Below are positions 24,799-33,325 of a DNA stretch of 39,516 nucleotides, piece after piece. How positions within the stretch are numbered: position 1 is the stretch's first letter; every line of letters begins with the position of its first letter. The stretch is taken from the NCBI GenBank assembly GCA_030612585.1, contig JAUWNP010000021.1, forward strand, positions 1 through 39,516, in the 5' to 3' direction. The notes under the pieces are model-generated. The model ran no database searches. It was given only the letters and a program-made list of their open reading frames with translations, and had not been told where the DNA came from. Position numbers and translations under genes: made by a program. This DNA comes from Anaerolineae bacterium. Its GTDB lineage: Bacteria > Chloroflexota > Anaerolineae > B4-G1.

Positions 24799-25368
24799 AT
24801 GGATGATCTGACAGGAACGGGTGCGCTGTCGCAGAAGCGTGGACGGCGCACGGTGTGGCTCATCCTGGGAGGCGGGCTGCTGCTGCTGCTGCTGGTGGGA
24901 GCGGCCTTCGTGGCCGGAGGCCTGCTGACCCGGCAGCCTCAAGAAGGCGCGTTCGTGCGTATGGAAGAGGGGGGCGCAACGTACCGGACCTTCACCGGCC
25001 CTGTCGAGCGGCCTGAGGAATTGCCCGACGAAGAGCCCGACGTCGCTGGCGTCGTCACGCGCCGTGACGGCAACAGCCTCTTCCTGGGCACCGGCAACTC
25101 CGTCAAGATCGGGGTGGGGCCGGACGGCGCCACCGACGTGGAGTACGACGGCCCGGAGGTCGAGGTCGTCGTCACCCACGACACCGAGATCTACGAGGAG
25201 CGCATTGAGTTCCAGGAAGACACTGTTCGGGACATCGTGGAGCCCGGTTCGCTGGAGAACATCGGGCGAGGAAACAGCGTCCAGGTGTGGGGCGAGAAGC
25301 GCGGCGACCGCGTCGTGGCCCGCGTGCTGGTCTATCAGGCCACGATGGCCGTCACCGTCAGGCCTTGA
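24799..25368 (+). CDS. Membrane-anchored DUF5666-like protein, paralog 5
   Basis: The product has 189 residues from ATG at 24799, aligned with paralogs 3 and 4; the upstream site is AGAGGGG. The anchor is VWLILGGGLLLLLLVGAAFVAG. The linker VERPEELPDEEPDV and the domain (AGVVTRRDGNSLFLGTG, VEVVVTHDTEIYEE, SVQVWGEKRGDRVVARVLVYQ) are the closest of the set to paralog 1, which lies at the other end of the array. It is followed by a 118-base gap with a large hairpin and then the HtrA gene. Confidence 0.85.
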   Translation: MDDLTGTGALSQKRGRRTVWLILGGGLLLLLLVGAAFVAGGLLTRQPQEGAFVRMEEGGATYRTFTGPVERPEELPDEEPDVAGVVTRRDGNSLFLGTGNSVKIGVGPDGATDVEYDGPEVEVVVTHDTEIYEERIEFQEDTVRDIVEPGSLENIGRGNSVQVWGEKRGDRVVARVLVYQATMAVTVRP

Positions 25369-25411
25369 CGCCGCGCCCAGAATCACATGTGCCGGCGACG
25401 GCTCGCCTGCG

Positions 25412-25462
25412 GCTGCGTGGCGCTGCGGTACACGTCTGCGAGCCTCCGCAGCACCACGCAGC
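25412..25462. other. Large hairpin between paralog 5 and htrA
   Basis: GCTGCGTGGCGCTGCGG (25412-25428) and CCGCAGCACCACGCAGC (25446-25462) pair at 16 of 17 positions, the exception being a C-A mismatch, around a 17-base loop. No T-run follows. It could attenuate transcription into htrA or separate message halves. Confidence 0.6.
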
Positions 25463-25486
25463 CACTGACGGATAGGATACAACACT

Positions 25487-26677
<1,191 letters not shown>

Positions 26678-26705
26678 CGGTTCGACACTGCTCACCGCGG
26701 GTCTC

Positions 26706-26733
26706 TTGACCCGCCTTCTCTCTCTGCTATAAT
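26706..26733 (+). promoter_or_regulatory. Promoter of the sensor kinase gene
   Basis: TTGACC (26706-26711), 16 bases, TATAAT (26728-26733). It lies 29 bases after the htrA stop and is followed by a leader of about 90 bases before the ATG at 26831. The same promoter block recurs, diverged, at 28594-28622. Confidence 0.75.
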
Positions 26734-26830
26734 ACCAGTGGCACGGGAGCCGACACGCCCAGGCCGCCCCAGCCTTGGTGGGGTAGGCCATTCAAGTTGC
26801 ATCACGCGACACGCGCTGAAAAGAGAGCAA

Positions 26831-28420
26831 ATGTTCCCCAAATCTATCCGCTGCCGACTGCCGCTCAGTTACGGGGCCATCGCCCTGCTGGCCGCCCTGG
26901 CGCTGGGCGTCGTGCTGCTGACCACGCTGCGCGGCTACTACGCCCGCCAGGAGCGGGATTACCTGATGGGCAACGTGCAGGAGATCGCCCGCAGAATGGC
27001 GCGCCTGCTGGCGCTCGAGGCCCCCACGGAAGTGCTGCAATCACAGGTAGAGACCTTCGCCTTCCTCAGCCAGACCCGCGTGCGGCTGCGCGACGCCACG
27101 GGACGCGTACTGGTCGATTCCGGCGCGCCGGAGTCCGTACAGGTCGCCTCCGGTGTAGCAGAGTCGGGTGAGAGTGGCGCGATTATCTTCACCTGGCGGG
27201 GAGGATCCTTCACGTCTACCGCCAGCAGCGCGCAAGCCGGAGAGTCGTTCGGCATCACAGATTTCGTCGTCATCACGGGCACCGAGGCGCCAGTGCTTGC
27301 CCCCGCTGAGCCAATGGCGGGGGTCGGCACGATCTACGGCTTCGACCTGGGCGGGGAGGCGGCGGTGCCGGCGGTCGCGGGCCCGCGCTCCGACCAATCC
27401 GTGCACACGGCGTTCTACGACCAAACAGGCAACCTGCTGGGCACGGTGGAACTCTCGGACGGGCCGGCCTACGGGCGCGAGATCGTGAATAGCGTGGCGC
27501 GGGCCTGGGCCATCGCGGGTGGCGTGGCGGTGGTGCTGGCGGCCAGCGTGGGCTGGTTGGTAAGCCGGCAGATGAGCGGCCCGCTGCTGGCGCTGACCGG
27601 TGTCACAACACGGATGGCCGAAGGCGACCTGAGCGCCCGCGCCGACGTGACCCGGCAGGACGAGTTTGGCACACTCGCGCGTTCGTTCAACCTTATGGCT
27701 GGCCGGGTCGAAGAGACCGTCACCACGCTGCGCCGCTTCGTCGCCGACGCGGCCCATGGACTGCACACCCCGCTGACGGCGCTGCGCACCAACTTGGAAC
27801 TGGTCGCCGAGGCGGGGCCGGAGGAGGGATACCGCTTCGTCGCCCAGGCGCAGAAACAGGTGGCGCAACTGGAGACGCTGACGAAAGGGTTGCTCGATCT
27901 CTCGCGGCTCGAGGCCGGCAACGCCAGCGTTCTCCACGAACCGCTCGACCTGGCGGCGCTGGTGCGGCAGACGAGTGAAGTCTACGCCTCGCGGGCGCAG
28001 CAGGCCAGCATCACCTTCGCGCTCGACCTGCCGGAGACGCCCGTCACCGTGCCGGGCAATACCGACCAGTTGTGCCGCGCCATCGGCAACCTGCTCGACA
28101 ACGCGCTCAAATTCACTCCCGCCGGGGGCAGGGTCACCCTTCGACTACGCTCAGGGCAGGCGCTGGGACTGCGGCAGGATGGGGGAGATGTCGCACTGTG
28201 GGTGCAGGACAGCGGCATCGGCATTCCCGAAGAAGACCTGCCGCGCCTCTTCAGCCGCTTCCATCGCGCCCGCAACGCCACCGCCTACCCTGGCAGCGGG
28301 CTGGGCCTGGCCATCGTCAAGGCCATCGTCGAGGCGCACGGCGGGCGGGTACGGGGGGAGAACGTCGAGCGGGGAGCTCGCTTCACCGTGTGGTTGCCAT
28401 ACTCTACCAGGCACGCTTGA
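26831..28420 (+). CDS. HAMP sensor histidine kinase with atypical H-box
   Basis: The product has 529 residues from ATG at 26831; an in-frame GTG at 26738 sits too close to the promoter. Two membrane segments (about 13-33 and 224-246) enclose an extracytoplasmic sensor of about 190 residues. A HAMP domain (about 247-300) leads to the dimerisation helix. There the phospho-acceptor His309 lies in DAAHGLHTPL; the usual acidic residue after His is Gly310. The ATPase domain has NLLDNALKFTP (N424), DSGIG (460-464) and GSGLGLAIVKAIVEAHGG. Residues 437-445 (RLRSGQALG) come from a dispersed repeat. It probably partners the OmpR-type regulator encoded at 16672. Confidence 0.92.
   Translation: MFPKSIRCRLPLSYGAIALLAALALGVVLLTTLRGYYARQERDYLMGNVQEIARRMARLLALEAPTEVLQSQVETFAFLSQTRVRLRDATGRVLVDSGAPESVQVASGVAESGESGAIIFTWRGGSFTSTASSAQAGESFGITDFVVITGTEAPVLAPAEPMAGVGTIYGFDLGGEAAVPAVAGPRSDQSVHTAFYDQTGNLLGTVELSDGPAYGREIVNSVARAWAIAGGVAVVLAASVGWLVSRQMSGPLLALTGVTTRMAEGDLSARADVTRQDEFGTLARSFNLMAGRVEETVTTLRRFVADAAHGLHTPLTALRTNLELVAEAGPEEGYRFVAQAQKQVAQLETLTKGLLDLSRLEAGNASVLHEPLDLAALVRQTSEVYASRAQQASITFALDLPETPVTVPGNTDQLCRAIGNLLDNALKFTPAGGRVTLRLRSGQALGLRQDGGDVALWVQDSGIGIPEEDLPRLFSRFHRARNATAYPGSGLGLAIVKAIVEAHGGRVRGENVERGARFTVWLPYSTRHA
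28138..28160. repeat. Dispersed repeat inside the kinase gene (LRLRSGQA type)
   Basis: CCTTCGACTACGCTCAGG plus GCAGG in the ATPase domain encodes LRLRSGQA. It matches the reverse of 21661-21683 at 21 of 23 positions. The frame is preserved and the insert lies in a loop between the N-box and the DSGIG motif. Confidence 0.7.
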
Positions 28421-28482
28421 AATCTGCGAAAGTGGCCACCCAAAGGTCCTCTCCAACTATAGTTTACCCCAAAATCCCTCTT

Positions 28483-28597
28483 CTGGCAGTTTACACCCGT
28501 AGGCGATACCGTCAGGGTGACCATCATCCGTGACGGAGAGGAGCAAAACGTCCAGGTGACGCTGGCCGAGCGACCGCAGACCGCAGTAGTCTCTTGA
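28483..28597 (+). pseudogene. Degenerate fragment of the htrA 3' end
   Basis: In frame from 28493 the sequence reads TPVGDTVRVTIIRDGEEQ, NVQVTLAERPQ, then a few residues to a stop at 28595-28597. This matches the last 25 or so residues of the HtrA protein at 25487-26677 (VGDTIEVAIIRDREERNVQV and on). The match to CTGACCGTTTAC extends it to 28483, with a small deletion between. There is no start codon and no protease domain. The downstream promoter was copied with it, so this is a segmental duplication remnant. Confidence 0.8.
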
Positions 28598-28622
28598 CGC
28601 CCCATCTCTCTGCTGTTATAAT
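28594..28622 (+). promoter_or_regulatory. Duplicated promoter now driving the MntA/HepT genes
   Basis: TTGACG (28594-28599), 17 bases, TATAAT (28617-28622). It corresponds base by base to the promoter at 26706-26733, including the flanking TCTCTCTGCT and CCAGTxGCAC blocks, and lies 53 bases before the antitoxin start. Confidence 0.75.
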
Positions 28623-28675
28623 GCCAGTAGCACATGGGGGGGCCTGTCCAGGCCATTCCCCGTTGAGAAATTGTT

Positions 28676-29101
28676 ATGTACGAGATAGACCGCGAGAAAC
28701 TGGAATGCATATCCCACCGCTATAGTCTGGACCTGGTCGTCGTCTTCGGCTCTCAGGCTACCGGGCGCGCTGGCCCCGGCTCCGATGTTGACGTCGCCGT
28801 GCGAGTAGTTCATCGCGACTGGGATAACCCGGAGGTCGAACTCGATCTCATCGGCGAACTGGTTGACATATTTGGAGGGGCGAGTGATGTGGACGTGGCC
28901 TTCTTGAACGGCGCCAGTCCGCTGCTGCTCTTCGAAGTCGCCCGCACTGGCAGACCGGTCTACCAGCGGGAGCCGATGGCTTTCTTCGTGTTCCAGTCCT
29001 ACGCTGCCCGCCGCTACTACGACCATCAGAAGTTTCTGGTCTGGCAGTCATCCTATCTGGAGAGACAGGTGCAGGAATGGACACACAACAGGCCCACCTG
29101 A
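28676..29101 (+). CDS. mntA: MNT-type nucleotidyltransferase antitoxin (MntA)
   Basis: The product has 141 residues. A minimal nucleotidyltransferase fold has the motif GSQATGRAGPGSDVDVAV (Gly25-Ser26, Asp37, Asp39) and the third acidic residue in SDVDVAFLN (Asp73). In characterised MntA/HepT pairs this enzyme neutralises the HEPN toxin by attaching AMP groups to its active-site tyrosine. It overlaps the HepT-like gene by 25 bases, so the two are co-translated. The C-terminal region (about 100-141) is amphipathic and probably contacts the toxin. Confidence 0.88.
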   Translation: MYEIDREKLECISHRYSLDLVVVFGSQATGRAGPGSDVDVAVRVVHRDWDNPEVELDLIGELVDIFGGASDVDVAFLNGASPLLLFEVARTGRPVYQREPMAFFVFQSYAARRYYDHQKFLVWQSSYLERQVQEWTHNRPT

Positions 29102-29517
29102 TTCGCCGAAAACTCGCCAATCTGACCGCTTATGTGAACGAACTGTCGCCCTATCTGGACGTATCGTACCAGGAGCACCGGGAACGGCCGGGGAATCGGC
29201 GTATCGTCGAGCGCCTGGCTCAGGTCATCGTCGAGTGTGCCATTGACGTCAATGGGATGCTGTTGCTCGGAGCAGGGCAGTTACCTGCACAGTCAGCGCG
29301 ACAATCGTTCGAGGCCGTTCACGAGTTGGGCATTATTGATGAGCACCTGTTGTCCCGCTTCCGGCGTTACGTAGGCATGCGTAACCGCATCGTCCACGAT
29401 TACGACCGATTAGATAATCGCACACTCTTCTATTCGGCGCGGCGATTGCTGGACGATGCCCGTGTCTATGTGGTGCAAATCCACGGCTACCTTGAGGCGG
29501 GTAAGGAGACCGGTTGA
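29077..29517 (+). CDS. hepT: HepT-like HEPN toxin (DUF86)
   Basis: The product has 146 residues, mostly helical. The HEPN ribonuclease motif R-x4-H-x-Y is present as RNRIVHDY (Arg102, His107, Tyr109). HepT toxins cleave RNA and are silenced by AMPylation of the motif tyrosine by the partner MntA. Gene order and overlap with the nucleotidyltransferase support a type VII-style toxin-antitoxin unit. Its stop is only 7 bases from the prfA start, so a stability module is embedded directly upstream of an essential gene. Confidence 0.88.
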   Translation: MDTQQAHLIRRKLANLTAYVNELSPYLDVSYQEHRERPGNRRIVERLAQVIVECAIDVNGMLLLGAGQLPAQSARQSFEAVHELGIIDEHLLSRFRRYVGMRNRIVHDYDRLDNRTLFYSARRLLDDARVYVVQIHGYLEAGKETG

Positions 29518-29524
29518 GGAGACT

Positions 29525-30601
29525 ATGCTAGAGAGACTGGGTAAGGTCGAGGAACGATACGAGGAACTGATGCGCCTGATGTCCGACCCGGCCGTGGCGC
29601 AGGACTACGAGCGCGTGGCTCAGTACGCCAAAGAGCGATCTGATCTCGAAGACGTTGTCATTGTCTATCGAGCCTACAAAGACGCAGCGCAGGAACTGGA
29701 GGAGACGAAGACGCTGTTGGACGATGACGCTGACCCTGAACTGCGGGAGTTGGCCGAGGTGGAAGTCGCCGATCTGCAAACCCGGCTGGACGAACTGGAA
29801 CCTCAACTTCGCCAGTTGCTGCTCCCCAGAGACTCGCGCGACACCAAGAACGTGATCATCGAGATCCGTGCCGGGGCTGGTGGAGACGAAGCCGGCCTTT
29901 TCGCTGCCAACCTGTATCGTATGTACACCCGCTACGCCGAGCGGCAGGGGTGGAACACGGAGTTACTGAGCGGCCATTCTACTGGCGTCGGCGGTTTCAA
30001 AGTGGTCATCTTTGACGTGAAGGGGCAGGGGGCTTTCTCCCGCTTCAAGTTCGAGAGCGGCGTCCACCGCGTCCAGCGAGTGCCCATCACTGAGTCGTCT
30101 GGGCGTATCCACACCTCCACTGCTACCGTCGCGGTCCTGCCCGAGGTGGACGAGGTGGAGGTTCACGTGGACCCCAAGGACCTGGAGATCGAGGCCTACG
30201 GCGCTTCCGGTCCCGGCGGGCAGCACATGCAGAAGAACGCCACCGCCATCCGTATCATCCACAAACCGACCGGGATGGTCGTTGCCTGCGAAAGCGAGCG
30301 CTCGCAGACGCAGAACAAACTGCGGGCGTTGACCATCCTGCGGGCGCGCCTCTACGAGCAGGAACAGCGGAAGCAGGAGGCAGAGGTGGCCGAGGCACGG
30401 CGATCCCAGGTGGGCACCGGGGAGCGCAGCGAGAAGATCCGCACCTACAACTTTCCCCAGAACCGCGTCACCGACCATCGCGTCGGCCTGACACTCCACC
30501 GGCTGTCGGGCATACTGGACGGCGACATCGACTCCTTCATTGACGAACTGGCCGCGCGGGAACAGGCAGATCGATTGCAGGCTCTGGGAGAGGGCGGGTA
30601 A
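29525..30601 (+). CDS. prfA: Peptide chain release factor 1
   Basis: The product has 358 residues from ATG at 29525 with GAGGAG close upstream. The stop-codon recognition tripeptide PxT appears as PIT (187-189) within GVHRVQRVPITESSGRIHTSTATVAV, which marks RF1 (UAA/UAG) rather than RF2. The GGQ catalytic motif is at 231-233 in SGPGGQHMQKNATAIRI; the residues after GGQ differ from the common HVNTTDSAVR but keep the arrangement. A coiled-coil N-terminal domain (about 1-100) is normal. The usual partner gene prmC follows. Confidence 0.96.
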   Translation: MLERLGKVEERYEELMRLMSDPAVAQDYERVAQYAKERSDLEDVVIVYRAYKDAAQELEETKTLLDDDADPELRELAEVEVADLQTRLDELEPQLRQLLLPRDSRDTKNVIIEIRAGAGGDEAGLFAANLYRMYTRYAERQGWNTELLSGHSTGVGGFKVVIFDVKGQGAFSRFKFESGVHRVQRVPITESSGRIHTSTATVAVLPEVDEVEVHVDPKDLEIEAYGASGPGGQHMQKNATAIRIIHKPTGMVVACESERSQTQNKLRALTILRARLYEQEQRKQEAEVAEARRSQVGTGERSEKIRTYNFPQNRVTDHRVGLTLHRLSGILDGDIDSFIDELAAREQADRLQALGEGG

Positions 30602-30639
30602 CGGAGTGCGCAGGCTAGTCACCAGTTGTGAGAGCAGAG

Positions 30640-30740
30640 CAGGAGGCAGGCAGAGGGAAGCAGGAAGAGGGAAAAAAAACTGGAAACCCAATGCCAGTAA
30701 CTGGGGGCCAGCATCCAACAACCAGCATCCAGTATCAGGT
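30640..30740 (+). repeat. Low-complexity repeats at the 5' end of prmC
   Basis: GGCAGAGGGAAGCAGG / AAGAGGGAAAA units and then CCAGCATCCAACAACCAGCA and CCAGTATCAGG units fill the prfA-prmC junction. The frame of prmC is open through them, which obscures its start. This is the kind of intergenic filler seen at 10764-10920 and 11763-11930. Confidence 0.5.
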
Positions 30741-30764
30741 GTCGGGTGGGCTTTGCGTCAGGCA

Positions 30765-31589
30765 ATGGCCGAACTGGCTCCCATCACGGATGCTGCCCGC
30801 CTTGAAGCCGAGGTGCTACTGAGCCACGTGCTGGACGTCTCCCGCACTGCGCTGCTGACCCACCCCGAACGCATCCTCACTCCTGACCAACTAGCCAACT
30901 ACCAAACCCTTATCCGCCGCCGCGCTTCCTGCTACCCCCTTCCCTACCTCACCGGCCGCGTCGAGTTCTACAATCTGGAGTTTGAGATCACGCCTGAGGT
31001 TCTCATCCCTCGCCCCGAAACCGAAACGCTGGTGGATCTGGCTCTTGCTCATTGCTCCTCATCTACTCATTCCTCATATACTCATCCACTCATCGCCGAT
31101 GTCGGCACCGGCTCTGGCTGCATCGCCGTCTCCCTGGCGGTCCATCTGCCCCGGGCTACCATCTACGCTATCGAGATCTCCCCGGCGGTGCTGGCCGTGG
31201 CGCGGCGAAACGTGGAGCGGCACGGCGTCGCTGCGCGAGTGCAGCTGGTAGTCGGCGACATGTTCACTCCGCGTCCCGGCCCGGTGGATCTGATCGTCTC
31301 CAATCCACCCTACATTCCCACGGGCGACTGTGGTTCGCTGCCGGCGTCGGTGCGCGATTATGAGCCCCGACTGGCCCTCGATGGCGGCCCGGATGGGCTG
31401 GGCATCATCCGGCGGCTGCTGGCCCAGGCGCCGGCGGTGCTGCGCCCCGGCGGAGCGCTGCTGATTGAGATTGGTGCCGATCAGGGAGAGGCGGCGAGCC
31501 ATCTGGCCCGCACCTTATTCCCTCGGGCAGCGGTTCGCGTGCACCCCGACCTGGCCGGGCGCGACCGGGTGCTGGAGGTGCAGACGTGA
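30765..31589 (+). CDS. prmC: Release factor glutamine methyltransferase
   Basis: The product has 274 residues from ATG at 30765. Conservation (WALRQAMAEL) begins a few residues earlier, so TTG at 30753 or a GTG at 30606 just after prfA are alternatives; the repeat upstream makes the start uncertain. Features: the N-terminal helical domain, LTGRVEFYNLEFEITPEVLIPRPETE, the SAM-binding ADVGTGSGCIAV (111-122) and the catalytic IVSNPPYIP (NPPY at 180-183). It methylates the glutamine of the GGQ motif in release factors, fitting its place behind prfA. Residues 97-107 (CSSSTHSSYTH) are an extra loop encoded by a low-complexity repeat just before the SAM motif. Confidence 0.92.
   Translation: MAELAPITDAARLEAEVLLSHVLDVSRTALLTHPERILTPDQLANYQTLIRRRASCYPLPYLTGRVEFYNLEFEITPEVLIPRPETETLVDLALAHCSSSTHSSYTHPLIADVGTGSGCIAVSLAVHLPRATIYAIEISPAVLAVARRNVERHGVAARVQLVVGDMFTPRPGPVDLIVSNPPYIPTGDCGSLPASVRDYEPRLALDGGPDGLGIIRRLLAQAPAVLRPGGALLIEIGADQGEAASHLARTLFPRAAVRVHPDLAGRDRVLEVQT
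31048..31093 (+). repeat. In-frame CTCATTCCTCAT repeat inside prmC
   Basis: Degenerate TGCTCATTGCTCCTCATCTA / CTCATTCCTCATATACTCAT units encode a Ser/Thr/His-rich loop between the N-terminal and catalytic domains. Frame is retained. Confidence 0.55.
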
Positions 31590-32452
31590 TCCGGCTCCTG
31601 GCGCTCGACCTGGATGGCACGCTGATGGACGACGACCTGGTCATCTCCCCCAGGGTGCGGAGTGCCGTCGCCGCTGCCCAGGAGCATGGAGTGGTCGTCA
31701 CCCTGGCCACGGGCCGTATGTTCGACTCTACCCTCACTTTTGCGCGGGAACTGGACATCACCGCGCCGCTCATCTGCTATCAAGGCGCATTCATCCAGGC
31801 CCCGGACTCCAACGGTCCGCTTTACCGGGCGATGATGGAGCCCGCGCTCGTGCGCGAGATGCTGGAATGGCAAGCCCAGCGTGGGTGGCATCTCGTCCTC
31901 TACGCCGACGATGACGTTTTCGTCGCCGGACAGCGGTGCCTCGAGACCTTTTATCGTACCTGGTTAGGTGAACGATTGGTTTGGGTGGACGATCTGTTCT
32001 CTGTGCTCGAGCAGCACGAACCGGTCAAGTTTCTCGTCGTCGCCGAGCCGCCTGAGGCCGACCGCATCGAGACGGAGGTGCGGCAGAGATTCGAGGGGCG
32101 GATGGAGGTAGTGCGCTCCCACGCGCTGTTCGTCGAGGGGAACCCGCTGGGAGTGTCGAAGGGGGATGCGTTACAACGGCTGGCCGCTCACCTGGACATT
32201 CCCCAGGCACAGGTGATGGCGGTCGGCGATCAGGGTAACGATGTCGCGATGATCTCCTGGGCCAGAGTGGGCGTGGCGATGGGCAACGCCAGCCCGGCGG
32301 CCAAAGCCGTCGCCGACTGGGTCGCGCCGCCACTGGCGGAGGACGGCGCAGCGGTGGCTATTGAGCGCTTTGTGCTGCATCCTCATTCCCTCTCTATCAC
32401 CAGTAGATGTGAGAGGGCGAAGGCACGAAACAGGGTGTGCTCGAGCGCGTAA
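31586..32452 (+). CDS. Cof-type HAD phosphatase
   Basis: The product has 288 residues. The GTG start overlaps the prmC stop (GTGA). HAD motifs: DLDGTL (nucleophile Asp and general acid), LATGR (motif II Thr), Lys in GVSKGDAL (motif III) and GDQGNDVAMI (motif IV), with a C2-type cap between. These enzymes dephosphorylate sugar phosphates, flavin or nucleotide precursors; the substrate is not predictable. The expected C-terminus is near VAIERFVL. About 25 extra residues run past it and overlap the end of the convergent methyltransferase gene by 70 bases. Confidence 0.9.
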   Translation: MIRLLALDLDGTLMDDDLVISPRVRSAVAAAQEHGVVVTLATGRMFDSTLTFARELDITAPLICYQGAFIQAPDSNGPLYRAMMEPALVREMLEWQAQRGWHLVLYADDDVFVAGQRCLETFYRTWLGERLVWVDDLFSVLEQHEPVKFLVVAEPPEADRIETEVRQRFEGRMEVVRSHALFVEGNPLGVSKGDALQRLAAHLDIPQAQVMAVGDQGNDVAMISWARVGVAMGNASPAAKAVADWVAPPLAEDGAAVAIERFVLHPHSLSITSRCERAKARNRVCSSA

Positions 32453-33123
32453 GTGACGGCACGCAAGGCTCGGCCCAGGACGGGCGCGCGGGCGACGACG
32501 TTGTCATAGCCGGGAAAGACCTGCGTGTGGTGGACGACGCGGACAGGAAGGCCGTCGAAGAGGCGGCGCAGGCCACCGGCGGTGTAGGCGCGGACGTGTG
32601 GGGCCAGCCGGCTGCGCAGCGGCGTGGGCAGCCAATTGACCAGCGGCACGTTGCCGAAGTGGTAGCGCCCGCGCCAGAAGACGCCGTGGGTCTCGAAAGG
32701 GTAGAGCCGGTTGGGGACGAAGACGACGAGACGGCCGCCGGGCCGGGTCACACGTACCATCTCGGCCACGCAGTTCCGGTCGTCGGCTACGTGTTCCAGT
32801 ACCTCGTGGGAGAAGACGACGTCGAAGGCAGCGTCGGGGAAGGGGAGGCGCTCGCCGGGGGCCTCGACCACGCCTGTGGCCCGCTCCCGCGCCTCTAGTG
32901 CCCGCTCGTGCTCAATCTCGATACCGAAGACGCGCGGGGTCTGGCGCAGGAAGGCCGCCGTGTACATCCCCACGCCGCAGCCCACGTCGAGCACGGCCTG
33001 GCCCGCCAGCGGCGCCCAGCGGCATACCATCTGAAGTCGCCGTTCCTGTCCCGCCCGCCAGACGTATGAGGGATGGCCGCGGGTAGCGGCCTTGTTAGGG
33101 GATGGGAGTTCCTCTGCCATCAT
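32383..33123 (-). CDS. Class I SAM-dependent methyltransferase
   Basis: The product has 246 residues from ATG at 33123 (GAAGG upstream); the frame is open to a GTG at 33213. SAM-binding motif I is VLDVGCGVGMYTAAF, followed by VFGIEIEHERALEA, ERLPFPDAAFDVVFSHEVLEHV and RVTRPGGRLVVFVPN, which is the Methyltransf_11 pattern. The C-terminal part (LYPFETHGVFWRGRYHFGNVP, LRRLFDG) resembles small-molecule or glycan-precursor methyltransferases. Substrate unknown. Converges on the HAD gene with a 70-base overlap. Confidence 0.88.
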   Translation of the reverse strand: MMAEELPSPNKAATRGHPSYVWRAGQERRLQMVCRWAPLAGQAVLDVGCGVGMYTAAFLRQTPRVFGIEIEHERALEARERATGVVEAPGERLPFPDAAFDVVFSHEVLEHVADDRNCVAEMVRVTRPGGRLVVFVPNRLYPFETHGVFWRGRYHFGNVPLVNWLPTPLRSRLAPHVRAYTAGGLRRLFDGLPVRVVHHTQVFPGYDNVVARAPVLGRALRAVTYALEHTLFRAFALSHLLVIERE

Positions 33124-33325
33124 CGCGGCCTTCAATTCCTCCGGCAGTCCTCGTTCGGCTCCATCGGCCTGATGGACTCCGCTGCGGCTTTGGCGATACA
33201 AAAACCCCGCCACATCCTGACGGCGGCGGGCGTCGTGCTAGAATACGTTCGCTGGGGCGTCGTGCCTGCCCTGGTCATTGCCTCGGGCTCGGCAAAGCCG
33301 CGGGGCCTTTTCTATCGGTTCTTCT

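Noticed and set aside
26738..26830. Upstream extension of the sensor kinase to a GTG at 26738
   Set aside because: It begins 5 bases after the -10 box, before any possible message start plus leader, and the added residues precede the first membrane helix without conservation.
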